A stretch of DNA of 64,000 nucleotides. It comes from Chrysemys picta bellii (Eukaryota > Chordata > Testudines > Emydidae). This document shows positions 12,226 through 23,668 of the stretch, in pieces. The stretch is taken from NCBI RefSeq assembly GCF_011386835.1, contig NC_088792.1, positions 224,529,894-224,593,893 of the forward strand. The letters are read 5' to 3'. The notes beneath the pieces were generated by a model. That model was not told the DNA's origin and searched no databases. It saw only the letters and a program-made list of their open reading frames with translations. Made by a program: the position numbers and the translations under genes. Position 1 is the stretch's first letter, and each line of letters opens with the position of its first letter.

Positions 12226-13320
12226 TAATACAGTAGGAAAACTGAATACAGATAAAATCTCACCCTCAGAGATGTTTTAATAAGCTTCTTTCACAGACTG
12301 GACGTCTTCCTAATCTGGGCCCAAACCTTTCCCCTGGTACAGTCCTTGTTCCAGCTCAGGTGTTAGCTAGGGGATTTCTCATGACTGCAGCCCCCTTTGT
12401 TCTGTTCCACCCCTTTATATAGCTTTTGCACAAAGTGGGAATCCTTTGTCCATCTCTGGGTTCCCACCACTCCTTCTAAATGGAAAAGCACCAGGTTAAA
12501 GATGGATTCCAGCTCAGGTGACATGATCACATGTCACTGTAAGACTTCATTACCCAATTACCAGCACACAGGTATAAAGGAAGACTTACAAGTAAACAGA
12601 GCCATTTAAAACTAATTGTCCTGATTAATGGGAGCCATCAAGATTCCAAGCCACCATTAATGGCCCACACTTTGCATAATTACAATAGGATCTCAGAGTT
12701 ATATTTCAGATTTCTAGTTTCAGATACAATAATGATACATTTATTAAAATAGGATGAACACACTCAGTAGATTATAAGCTTCGTAATGATACCTTACAGG
12801 AGACCTCTCATTAGAATATTTTCATAACATCATATGGAATGCACTGTCACACCCTCCTCCTGAACTTACTGCCAGAGACTTGAACACTGTCCATGCTGGA
12901 GGCAGTATATCTAAAATTTCTCTTTGGGCTCCCCTCTGGGGCAGACACTCCTGTGTCCCCCCAAAGGGAAGGTGACCCTGATCCAACTGTGGGTTTACCA
13001 AGCTATGACAGACCCTTTACTGGCCAGCAAAATCTCCCTCCCCCAACTTTCACTCAGATTGGGCTTGCTTTTAGCTACAGAATCATTGGAATCTGTTCCC
13101 ACTGCCGCAGTCACCAGGACCGCAACTTCCACCTCCAGGATACATGTTTCTGTGCACCTCTTCCACTCCATTATAGCCAGTTCATTCTTCTAGGTCTCAA
13201 TGCCTTTGTCTTTCAAGTCCAGGGTTTGCTGGTGGGCAGCCTTTTCTTTTTTCAGGGCAGCCTTTTCCTGGGCAAATTGTGCATCAATTTCCATTTGTCT
13301 TCCCTTGAGACTGTCACTCA
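12226..13320. repeat. Duplicated interspersed repeat, copy 2
   Basis: Closely matches 5802-6875 in direct orientation. The two copies share all landmarks ('ccctttgttctgttcca', 'catgatcacatgtcactgta', 'ggctcccctctggggcagac'). Copy 2 carries a small internal duplication ('cagccttttc') near 13237-13265 and ends where a CR1 element begins. Confidence 0.65.
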
Positions 13321-14240
13321 ATGAATCACAGAATCATAGAATATCAGCTTTGGAAGGGACCTCAGATGGTCATCTAGTCCAACCCCCTACTCAAAGCAGG
13401 ACCAATTCCCAACTAAATCATCCCAGCCAGGGCTTTGTCAAGCCTGACCTTGAAAACCTCTAAGGAAGGAGATTCCACCACCTTCCTAGGTAACCCATTC
13501 CAGTGCAACCCTTCTAGTGAAAAAGTTTTTCCTAATATCCAACCTCAACCTCCCCTACTGCAATTTGAGACCATTACTCCTTGTTCTGTCATCTGGTACC
13601 ACTGAGATCTAGATCCATCCTCTTTGGAACCCCCTTTCAGGTAGTTGAAAGCAGCTATCAAATCCCCCCTCATTCTTTCTGGAGACTAAATAATCCCAGT
13701 TACCTCAGCCTCTCCTCATAAATCATGTGCTCCAGCCCCCTAATCATTGTTGTTACCCTCTGCTGGACTCTTTCCAATTTTTCCACATCCTCCTTGTAGT
13801 GTGGGGCCCAAAACTGGACACAGTACTTTAGATGGGGCCTCACCAATGCTGAACAGAGGGGAATGATCACGTCCCTTGATTTGCTGGCAATGCTCCTACT
13901 TATACAGCCCAAAATGTCATTAGCCTTCTTGGCAACAAGGGCACACTGTTGACTCATATCCAGCTTCTCGTCCACTGTAATCCCTAGGTCCTTTTCTGCA
14001 GAACTGCTGCCTAGCCATTCGATCCATAGTCTGTAGCAGTGCCTGGGATTCTTCCTTCCTAAGTGCAGGACTCTGCACTTGTCCTTGTTGAACCTCATCA
14101 GATTTCTTTTGGCCCAATCCTCTAATTTGTCTAGGTCCCTTTGTATCCTATCCGTACCCTCCAGCATATCTACCACTCCTCCCAGTTTAGTGTCATCTGC
14201 AAACTTGCTGAGGGTGCAATCTAGAGTTGAATGAATCTGA
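13321..14240 (-). mobile_element. CR1 LINE, 5'-truncated, with RT remnant
   Basis: The 3' end lies on the left ('aatcacagaatcatagaat'), and the element reads leftward on the minus strand. The frame 14245-13700 translates to the C-terminal RT region with the catalytic 'FADDTKLGG', '[14 protein letters not shown]' and '[19 protein letters not shown]', all hallmarks of CR1 pol. It continues out of frame to the noncoding 3' end ('ggaccttggaagggacctc' type sequence). 'aatgaatc' at the left edge and 'aatgaatc' near 14232 may be a short target duplication. The copy is dead on arrival, as most CR1 copies are. Confidence 0.9.
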
Positions 14241-15412
14241 TCCACAGATAGTCACAAAACCCCTGCTCAGCTGCCACCTAACCTTGTGGGCACCTAAACT
14301 CACTCGGTGCCTATGTTTTGCAGCAAAAGTTTTCTGAGTGCCTATGTTTCCGCCTCTGAGCATGGACACTGCTGCCTTACTCTAGGTGACTGAATGCCTG
14401 TCTCCCACCTAAGCCCCAGTGCGATTCACAAACTGGAGGAAATAGGTGTTCCTGCACCTAACTCACATACAGGGCCTGATCTGACAGGCATGGTCAGAGG
14501 CCACCTAACTCCACACAAAACAGCAGTAGGCCTTCCTTTCTTATCTTTGGCCCAGTGGTTAGAGCACTCACACAGGATGTGGGAGATCACTAGTTCAAGT
14601 CCTCACCCCCTCCTCTGTCTTCCAACAAGAAGGGATTTGAACATGTGAGTGCTCCAGTTACTGGGCAGTGGGATATTGTGAGGTAAGGCTTCCTCAAGCT
14701 CTTCTGTGGAAACTGTTACAGTTTGGATGAATAAACAGTCATTGGGCCAAAGAGCAAGCAACAATGACTCTATAGCTTGGTGGTTAGCACACGCATGTGG
14801 GCTGTAGGAGACCCAGGATCTGGTCCCCCTGCTCTAGTGACTAATTATTTAGGCACAGTGGAACAGCTTCAACAGGAGAGATTGAAGGTTCCCTACATCA
14901 GAATATCCCATAGTCCAGTGGTTAAAGCATTCATCAGAGAGGTGGCAGATCCCTGTTTAAATTGCTTCTCCTCAGGAGGAGGAGGAGGAGAACTGGACTG
15001 GTGATCTTTCACACTGTGGGTGAACACCCTAACCTCTGGGCTAAAAGTTAGGGTGGCCATCATCACAAAAAACACCGTAGGCGCCTAACTACAGGAGAGG
15101 GCTCACAGCTGAGTCCCAAACACAGGTAGGAGACTCCCTGCAGCCTGGATTGAGGCACTGAGCTCCCTGAGAGGAGCAGGGCTTATGGCACACCCCTCTC
15201 CTTAGCATCTCCTGTTGGCTAGGCTAGGTGGCTCTCCACTCAGCATGGTGACTTGTGAGTCCTGTTCTTAGGCACCAATCTCCCTCCATTGATTATATAG
15301 GAAGCTTGAGTGCTGACCTTAGGCTTTGTCAATCAGTGATGTTCTAGGCATCTAAAAGTTAGGCATTGCGCCTCTCAGCATCACAATACATAAGTCCCTT
15401 TGTGAATCTAGC
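14241..15412. repeat. Old interspersed repeat with tRNA-like modules
   Basis: Three modules look like fragments of tRNA genes: 14550-14612 ('gtggttagagcactc' followed by 'agttcaagtcc'), 14775-14835 and 14913-14975. Each has an A-box-like TGGTTAGAGC and a weak B-box-like sequence 35-40 bp downstream. They are separated by simple spacers and surrounded by 'cctaactccacac'-type text. A related arrangement occurs at 60400-61270. I see no foldable complete tRNA, so this is a repeat family built on a tRNA-derived core, not tRNA genes. Confidence 0.5.
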
Positions 15413-15797
15413 CAAGAGTGCTTATGTATGTACAATAGGTATAAGGCAACGCAGATTGTGAGCAAACAGAGGGGCAAAGTATAATTTTAGTGTATTTTCC
15501 CCCATTCTCAATCTAAGAAGATTTCAGTAGTTATATTAGGACTCATTATAATTTATTTATTGCCAAATGTTAGTGGCATATTAATAGAGATTATAAGTAG
15601 TTTTAGCTGAAAGTATTTCTTAAAATGTGCCTTTTACTGTTATTACTACATGATGTGCTTTTAGATAGTTTGTTTTAAAACAGTGTTAAGAGTTTCAATA
15701 TTTTACACACACATATTTTCATAAGATATTCCGGATAGTCTTACTACAAATTGTCCCTTTTTTATATACAAAATTACATAAATAGGTAAACACGCAC
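15413..15797. other. AT-rich intergenic DNA
   Basis: I see no gene or recognisable repeat here beyond short A/T runs. Confidence 0.4.
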
Positions 15798-15807
15798 ACA
15801 TGTTAAT

Positions 15808-16229
15808 CTAAAAAGGAGTCCTTGTGGCACCTTAGCGATTAACAAATTTATTTGGGCATAAGCTTTCGTGGGCTAGAGCCCACTTCATCAGATGCATGAA
15901 GTGAAAAATACAGAAGCAGGTATAAATATATGAAAGGATGGGGGTTGCTTTACCAAGTGTGAGGTCAGTCTAACGAGATAAATCAATTAACAGCAGAATA
16001 CCAAGGGTGGAAAAATAACTTTTGAAGTGGTAAGAGAGTGGCCCATTACAGACAGTTGACAAGAAGGTGTAAGTAACAGTAGGGAGAAATTAGTATTTGG
16101 GAAATTAAGTTTAGGTTTTGTAATGACTCAACCACTCCCAGTCGTTAAAGAAATTTGTTAGTCTCTAAGGTGCCACAAGGACTCCTTGTTGTTTTTGCTG
16201 ATACAGACTAACACAACTACCACTCTGAA
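15808..16229. mobile_element. Short Penelope-type insertion with inverted ends
   Basis: The left end reads 'aaaaggagtccttgtggcacctt...' and the right end contains the reverse complement ('aaggtgccacaaggactcctt'). The ends therefore form an inverted repeat around a unique middle. A 10-bp direct repeat, ACATGTTAAT, flanks the insertion (15798-15807 and 16230-16239), showing a single integration event. The right end ('gctgatacagactaacacaactaccactctgaaac') is the sequence I associate with Neptune termini in turtles. No coding part remains. Confidence 0.7.
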
Positions 16230-16427
16230 ACATGTTAATTTGTGCACTTAACTATTTTTCTTTGGAAGATGTATATCTGTAGACATTAGCTATTGAAATC
16301 TCTCATCCCTAGACACAAACAGTAAATTTGGTCAGGGTAAATTTAGCAACTATGGAGAATTCTCTCAGTGCATAAGATTTACATTTACTCTAACAAAATG
16401 CTCTTCAGTGTTAGTTCTTGTGCAAAT

Positions 16428-18977
16428 CACTGGTTTACAATTTTTGAGAAGTCGTCTGCTTCAGAGATAAAATGTGCTATTTATTATGTATTTTGATGTG
16501 CTGAATTCAAATATGACAATTAAAACAACTGATTGGCTACTGTTTCTAAGATATTTAAGTTTTTACATTTTATGTCTATGTATATTGTGTAGATAGTAGA
16601 GTTTTAATCATAAATTGTAAACCTAGGTCTTTTCATGTGTTTATGGTTGCTTTACATGATAATATTTCACCTGTCCTGTTTATGTAACACTTTAAAAATC
16701 AACAAAAGGGTTATATAAATAAAATTAATTATGAAAGAAAAGGCAAAAAACTATTATGTACATAGTTTAGTCCTATTCGGTGTCTACTCGGCGCTTCTTG
16801 GCTTGTCTCTTGTATTCATTAAATGGAGCATCTCTTGTCACTGTCCAGCAATAGTCTGCAAGCATTGATGGGCTCCATTTGCCCTGATAGCGTTTCTCCA
16901 TTGTTGCAATGTCCTGGTGAAATCGCTTGCCGTGCTCGTCGCTCACTGCTCCGCAGTTCGGTGGAAAAAAATCTAGATGAGAGTGCAAAAAATGTATCTT
17001 TAGTGACATGTTGCAACCAAGGCTTTTGTATGCCTTGAGGAGGTTTTCCACCAACAACCTGTAGTTGTCTGCCTTGTTGTTTCCGAGAAAATTTATTGCC
17101 ACTAACTGGAAGGCTTTCCATGCCGTCTTTTCCTAGCCACGCAGTGCATGGTCAAATGCATCATCTCAAAGAAGTTCACGAATCTGAGGACCAAAAAAGA
17201 CACCTTCCTTTATCTTAGCTTCACTTAACCTTGGAAATTTTCCACAGAGGTACTTGAAAGCTGCTTGTGTTTTGTCAATGGCCTTGACAAAGTTCTTCAT
17301 CAAACCCAGCTTGATGTGTAAGGGTGGTAACAAAATCTTCCTTGATTCAACAAGTGGTGGATGCTGAACACTTTTCCTCCCAGGCTCCAATGACTGTCGG
17401 AGTGGCCAATCTTTCTTGATGTAGTGGGAATCTCTTGCACGACTATCCAATTCGCAGAGAAAACAGCAGTACTTTGTGTATCCAGTCTGCAGACCAAGCA
17501 AGAGAGCAACAACCTTCAAATCGCCACAAAGCTGCCACTGATGTTGGTCATAGTTTATGCACCTCAAAAATTGTTTCATGTTGTCATAGGTTTCTTTCAT
17601 ATGGACTGCATGACCAACTGGAATTGATGGCAAAACATTGCCATTATGCAGTAAAACAGCTTTAAGACTCGTCTTTGATGAATCAATGAACAGTCTCCAC
17701 TCATCTGGATCGTGAAGGATGTTGAGGGCTGCCATCACACCATCGATGTTGTTGCAGGCTACAAGATCACCTTCCATGAAGAAGAATGGGACAAGATCCT
17801 TTTGACTGTCACAGAACATGGAAACCCTAACATCACCTGCCAGGAGATTCCACTGCTGTAGTCTGGAGCCCAACAGCTCTGCCTTACTCTTGGGTAGTTC
17901 CAAATCCCTGACAAGGTCATTCAGTTCACCTTGTGTTATGAGATGTGGTTCAGAGGAGGAGGATGGGAGAAAATGTGGGTCCTGTGACATTGATGGTTCA
18001 GGACCAGAAGTTTCATCCTCTTCCTCTTCCTCGTCTATCTCAAGTGAGAATGATTCTGGTGCATCAGGAACCGGCAGTCCTTCTCCGTGGGGTACTGGGC
18101 GTATAGCTGATGGAATGTTTGGATAATGCACAGTCCACTTTTTGTTCTTTGACACACCTTTCCCAACTGGAGGCACCATGCAGAAGTAACAATTGCTGGT
18201 ATGATCTGTTGGCTCTCTCCAAATCATTGTGACTGCAAAAGGCATAGATTTCCTTTTCCTGTTCAACCACTGGCGAAGATTTGTTGCACAAGTGTTGCAG
18301 CATATGTGTGGGGCCCACCTCTTGTCCTGATCTCCAATTTTGCAGCCCAAATAAAGGCGATAGGCTTTCTTAACCATAGTGGTTATACTGCGCTTTTGTG
18401 ATGCAAAAGTCACTTCACCACAAACATAGCAGAAGTTATCTGCACTGTTCACACAAGTACGAGGCATCTCTGCTCACTTTGGCTAAACAGAAATGTGTCC
18501 CTTTGCAAAATCAAACACTGACAAATAAGAGAGCACGATACTGTATGATTTCTAGAGCTGATATAGGGAAATTTGTTCAGCAGAGTGATGTAAGCTTCAT
18601 TATGATTGCATCATCCATGACTTCTAGGAATAACAGGATGCAATTCATATCATGTATGATGCAATACCAGCTTCAGATTGCATCATTCATTGTTTTGCCT
18701 AAAAAGCAAGTACTGTTCAAACCCAGTCATAGATTTAGTCATAGATCCAGTCAAAGATGTATTTTAGTCATTTCTGGTTTAAATTGAGATCCCCTCCCTT
18801 TATAACTTACTTATCCTCCGCCATTCCCAAGTCAAGGGTTGTATATACTGACCCAATAGCATATCTTGAAAACTAGAGCCAATCAACAATTTTAAGCATC
18901 ATTTTCGTTCTCAGTGACCCAGAATTAGTAAAGTTTGACTACATTTATTTCAGAAGCATTTTGGCTATAGAGCAGTG
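16428..18977 (-). mobile_element. Cys-rich DNA transposon, copy A (unclassified)
   Basis: The ends are CACTGGTTTACAATTTTTGA on the left and, reading inward from the right, CACTGCTCTATAGCCAAAAT. This gives a short imperfect inverted repeat starting CACTG. The 2550-bp unit encloses a single long minus-strand gene. Copy B (43058-45585) is nearly identical in opposite orientation and has the same ends, which defines the boundaries independently. Flanks here are AAAT and TAAT, so the target duplication is unclear for this copy. The terminal CACTG recalls CACTA/EnSpm elements, but the protein does not let me confirm that class. Confidence 0.75.
16773..18467 (-). pseudogene. Cys-rich putative transposase, copy A
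   Basis: The frame is open for 433 codons from Met 18467 to 17166. In-frame TGA and TAG codons interrupt it near 17164 and 17131, after which the same protein continues to 16773. N-terminal Cys pairs (C13/C16, C42, C57/C60, then a C-x2-C near residue 95) look like zinc-binding knuckles. An acidic stretch ([10 protein letters not shown], about 143-152) and a Ser-rich linker follow. The conserved C-terminal half includes '[20 protein letters not shown]', '[16 protein letters not shown]' and '[17 protein letters not shown]'. I recall homologous ORFs in many cnidarian and arthropod genomes as repeated uncharacterised proteins, which fits a transposase, but I cannot name the superfamily or assign DDE residues. 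Confidence 0.65.
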
Positions 18978-19275
18978 TAATCAAACAATACTGGATGCTA
19001 AAGCCTTGATTTAACAAGGCACTTAGGGCCAGATTTTTGATATTTCGACAACTGAAGATACAGATAGGTGCCTATCCAGATTTTCAAGAGCACTTGGGCA
19101 CCAAACTTCCACTGGGCATTATTTGGTGCCTACACTCCTTTAAAAATGTGGCGTTTCGGGAACTTGTGTTGATTTCAGTGAATTTACTCATATGCTTGAA
19201 GTCACACCTGTGCTTAAATAACTTGCTGAATCTGGGCCTAAATGCTAGCTACATTAATTATCCACCGATCTAGCA
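18978..19275. other. Intergenic, old repeat debris
   Basis: Phrases such as 'gggccagatttttgat' and 'gtgcctatccagattttcaa' resemble an old dispersed amniote repeat also glimpsed at 55870-56000 and 57960-58240. No gene is present. Confidence 0.35.
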
Positions 19276-19480
19276 CAGTGAAGACTATAGTAATGTAAAC
19301 TTTTTCACACTGCCCTGCCAATGTATGTTAATACTATTCTAGAGGGATTACCTTTAGGAATGTGAATTTAGGTCAACTTCTGTATCTATTAAATCCTTCT
19401 CTCTTAGCAGAGAGTATCCAAAAATGTGCCAATTGAGAACAGTTTGTGATGTGGATATTCGTTCACCAGACTCATTCACC
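19276..19480. repeat. Diverged copy 1 of SDR16C 3'-flank repeat
   Basis: The sequence from 'gtaatgtaaactttttcacac' through 'gagggattacctttagg' and 'aggtcaacttc' to 'attaaatcc' aligns in order with 26440-26600 and 33200-33330. Those two copies lie just downstream of a decayed and an intact SDR16C last exon. No terminal exon is recognisable after this copy. Confidence 0.5.
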
Positions 19481-20375
19481 AGCCTCCTTAGGCTCTGCCC
19501 TGAGAAAAGGTGCAACATACTTCTACCACATGTCCCTAACCGGCTCTATTGGCAAGAGGAGCGGGGCAGGAAGCCATAGTTCTGCCTTTTCCCTGCACAC
19601 TTAATTTCTTAAGGAAACTGCTACAATACAGCATGTGTGTTATGCTCAGGAACTGTAGTGAAAAATCTGGTAGCCCATACAGGGCCTTGCAGAAGGGAGT
19701 TGGGGAGAGTAGGTATTGGGGGGCATTAACCCAATCCAGTCCTTGTGGAGATTGCCAACACCTCCCTTTGGTAGGACCAGCTGTCAGCTTCTCTGAAAAA
19801 ATACTTGTTAGGTTTCTGCTAAAAATCTGTCTCTTGATGCAGACAGTCTCAGCCGTATAGATCTATTTCAAATTCCCTTTTTGACGGACTTTATGGTGAG
19901 GCAACTCCAGAAATATTTGGAGGCTTCATATTTCCTTGATCCCAGCCAAACTGGTTGCAAGCCTCATTATGGTAGACAAACTATATTATCTGCTTTAGTA
20001 GATTATTTCCCACTAGTAATGGACAAAGATTAAGTGTCTATATTGATCAGCTACAGCAGTAGGGATAATGATGTTTTGGGGACATCTGAAGTAGATGGAT
20101 ATACTCCAGAGTGTCATGGTTCTTAAGTTCTAAGAGAACGTTGGGGACAGTGCTGGGCAATTGTTTGTCCTGTCTAAGAAGGCAGTCCACATCTTAAATG
20201 TGTGAGAGACAATCTTTAGGCAATCCCAGCCAAGCTGAAGTTGGAATCTCTTCTCCCCCGGAATAGAAAATGGGTGGTGAAATAAAATCTTCAAGCTCTT
20301 GTTTGTCATTTAGGCAAGTATCTTATAATTTACATGTGGATGGAACTTCCCTCTCTTCCAAGGTCTAGCTAAAAA
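19481..20375. other. Intergenic DNA, no feature seen
   Basis: Only short ORFs without family motifs are present. I see no repeat with clear ends. Confidence 0.35.
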
Positions 20376-21264
20376 GGGTATGTCTACCCTGAAGAGTAAG
20401 CCCAAGGTAGCCTAGCATGGGTGGAGTGTCCCCACTGCACAGCCCTTCCTATGCAACTGCATCCAAAATGATGCTGTACTAGCCCATGTGCAGGGATGGA
20501 TTTCTGGTGGGCTATCCCATGGTTTGCAGTGCATTACATTGGGCCGCTCTATGAATTCAGTCACAGAGACTTTCACTCTCTCTGGCTTAGCATGGAAGCA
20601 GTTTGCCTAGCATATCATCTGTGGCAGTGACATGAGAACAATAATTTAAGTTATTAACTTCCAAGTGCAGTTCCTCATTATTAATGCAGACAGTTCCGAA
20701 GGCAACAAGTAAACTGCATTTGGCAGCAAGACCTTTTAATGAGAATGTCATTAAACAATTCAGCCTACAAACCACAAAATGATTTGTAGCGCACCCGACT
20801 GACTGCTCTGTCTGTTTCTCCCCTGTGCATTAAACATAAATTATCATTTCGGATACATTTCCTAAATTATGGATCTAACTGATATCACACCCCAGTTTTA
20901 GCAGAAGGCTGGTGGTGGCTTCTGGCCAACTGGCAGCAAGGAAAGAGAATCGCTGGCTAGAAATACTGAGCTACTGTACGTGATTTCCAGGGCAGACTAA
21001 GGGAGGAGGTAGATAAGAAGATGCAGCTCAGTTGGACTTGTGAGACAGTATTGGAGGACTAACAGCACACAGGCGTGATTAGCCTGTATTCTCACTGCAA
21101 AGTAGTCAGGTTGCTAGTCTGGGCTGAAGTGAAACTTGAGCTCAAGCCTATGCCCTCAGCCACACCTCCTAGCCTGGACTTAAAGCACCCTGTGTGGATA
21201 GAAGAGGGGTTGAGGGCAGCACACAGGCTAGAACCCAGGCTAACGCTGCTGTGAAGACATACCC
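20376..21264. repeat. Harbinger-type MITE ends
   Basis: GGGTATGTCTACC at 20376 and, in reverse, 'agacataccc' at 21255-21264 are the typical outer ends of Harbinger-derived MITEs in this genome. The interior does not fold into one palindrome, so these may be ends of two different degraded insertions. Confidence 0.35.
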
Positions 21265-21532
21265 TTAATTGTCAGCCTTTAGGGTAACACCCTATTTCCA
21301 GTGCAGAGTGGTCTATTCTGTCCTGTTAATCAAGTTACAGAGATTGGAGGGGTGGGTGGGAAAATTTAAACCAGCAGGAATAGCTATAAACAATAGCTAT
21401 AATATAATAGCTGAAAGACACAGAAAACTGAAGATTCCAGAGATCATATTTCCTGATTCCCCCAAAGCTGTCCAATATAGTTTTCACCCCAAATTAGAAA
21501 CTTTACATTTGTCTGCCTTATGACTCTCTATA

Positions 21533-22431
21533 CAGTAACTCCTCACTTAAAGTCATCCCAGTTAATGTTGTTTTGTTGTTACGTTGCTGATCAATTAGGG
21601 AACATGCTCGTTTAAAGTTGTGCAATGCTCCCTTCTAATGTCGTTTGGCAGCCGCCTGCTTTGTCTACTGCTTGCAGGAAGAGTAGCCCATTGCAGCTAG
21701 CTGGTGGGAGTTTGGAACCAGGGTGGACCAGCAGCCCCCTATCAGCTCCCCGCTCCCCTAAGTTCCCTGTGCAGCAGCTGCCTACAGTTCAGCTGTGTCC
21801 CTCCCCCCACTGCCATGTGCTGCTCCTGCCCTCTGCCTTGGAGCTGCTCCCCGAGACTCCTGCTTGCTGTGCGGGGGGGGGGGGGGCGGGGTGAAGGGAA
21901 GGAAGAGGGGGACTAATGTCAGAGTGTCCCCCTCCGCCCTGCTTCTGCACCCCGCTTACCCCATCTTCCATAGAGCAGGGCTCACGACACAGGGAGCTTG
22001 TAGCAGCTGCCCTCTCAGCAAGCTGATCTAATTAACAAGGCAGTGTACTTAAGGGAAATGCGCATATCTCCCTCCATTCCTGCTGCCTTGCAGAGTGAGA
22101 GAGTTAACCCTTGAGGGCTCAGCCAATTGCTAGTTCATCATTTAGCCATAAGGGAAATATCCCACCCTCTGACTCCTCCACCTCAACCAAGCTTCACAAT
22201 CATCATCACTGTGTACCAGTATTAAATTGTTTGCTTAAAACTTATACTCTGTGTGTGTGTGTGTGTCTGTATCTATCTAATATAGTCTTTTGTCTGGTGA
22301 AAAAAATTCCCTGGAACCTAACCCCCTCATTTACATTAATTCTTATGGGGAATTTAGATTCGCTTAATATCGTTTTGCTTAAAATTGCATTTTTCAGGAA
22401 CATAACTACAACGTTAAGTGAGGAGTTACGG
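21533..22431. mobile_element. Mariner/Tigger-like non-autonomous transposon
   Basis: The left end CAGTAACTCCTCACTTAA matches the reverse complement of the right end (…TTAAGTGAGGAGTTACGG), and TA dinucleotides flank both (21531-21532 and 22432-22433), as expected for the Tc1/mariner superfamily. The inner text ('aatataactacaacgttaag', 'ccccctcatttacattaatt') fits Tigger-like elements. The middle is GC-rich with a run of G at 21870-21882, and a (TG)n tract lies at 22251-22266. No transposase is present. Confidence 0.75.
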
Positions 22432-22433
22432 TA

Positions 22434-23532
22434 TGTGAATAATTTCTTGTTTCTTCAAGACAAAGTCTCTTGTAAGCCCTGAACGATGTGAAATGAAAGG
22501 TATTAGCTATACTCAGAGAATGTACAGCGTATGTCTACAACATTTGGAGGAATTGAGGATTATGTTTGTTTTCCTTCAAAATGATTGTTGCACCCTAGAA
22601 GTGATAAGAATTGTATGGCATATGAAGAAAATGGATTATATGAAAGTATGACATTGAAATATTAAAAGAAACTGCTTAAAAGGGGAAAATTCCAATTACT
22701 AGTCTGGGTGAATATAGAAATACAAATCACTGAAATTAATAAAACATAAAAAGACCCCGCTAAAAGAACAAAGAAATTTGTTGTACACTGTTGCCATCTA
22801 TTGGATATACATGGACATAGCTGAGAAACTGAAAGCAAAAATGAGAGCCCATTGGCAAGTATCCAATAAGAAATAGGAGGATTGTCCTCTTCCAACAAAT
22901 TCCTGAAACAAGGTATAAAACCTGAGGCCATCATGTGGAACCTCAGAGTTTGCTGAACCCACCAAAGAAGCTGCAGAACCCAGAAGTGCAACCAAATACA
23001 TGGACCAGTGACATGGATAGGCTGTCCCTTCAGAGGATTACCAGAAGTCAGAAGAAGTGGTGAGACTTCATTGCCTCTCTCTGTGTTCTTTAATATAAGT
23101 ACTGAATGTTACCTTCTTGAGTCTACTCTTTCTAGTGAGGCATCAATGAACTGCTTTTTTGGATTCTAACTAAGCAATGTTCTATGCATGTTTCTTCTTT
23201 GTAAGTCCAAGTAAATTGACCTACGAGAATCTCAAAGAAAACTTGTAAGCAATAGCTTTTGATGCTTTAATCTAGTCCATTGCAAACCAAGCACTGGACA
23301 TACCAGGATCACATTAAGATAAAGTGCAACATTACATCTTGGAGAATTACTTGAAGTGTGATAAATGCATTAGAGATACTAAAGAGTTGATAAGTGATTA
23401 TTTTCTTACCAGATTCTTGGTGACTTAATACACTTATTAGTTAGTTAAGAATAACTAAGTATTCTAATCTGTGAAGTACTGTCCAATGTAAGAGTTGACC
23501 CAAGAAGAACATAGCATAAACATTGGTAATCT
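22434..23532. other. Intergenic DNA, no feature seen
   Basis: AT-rich, with short ORFs only. The minus-strand ORF at 22662-22991 has hydrophobic segments but matches no family I know and lacks splice or codon support. Confidence 0.35.
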
Positions 23533-23668
23533 AGTATCAGAGGGGTAGCCGTGTTAGTCTGAATCTGTAAAAAGCAACAGAGGGTCTTGTGGCACCTTTG
23601 AGACTAACAGAAGTACTGGGAGCATAAGCTTTCGTGGGTAAGAACCTCACTTCTTCAGATGCAAGACT
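23533..23668 (+). repeat. Penelope-terminal short repeat
   Basis: It starts 'tatcagaggggtagccgtgt', passes through 'agcaacagagggtcttgtgg' and 'cataagctttcgtgggtaag', and ends near 'cttcttcagatgcaag'. This is the reverse orientation of the sequence next to the Penelope element at 1360-1485 and close to both arms of the fold-back at 45.7 kb. Confidence 0.65.
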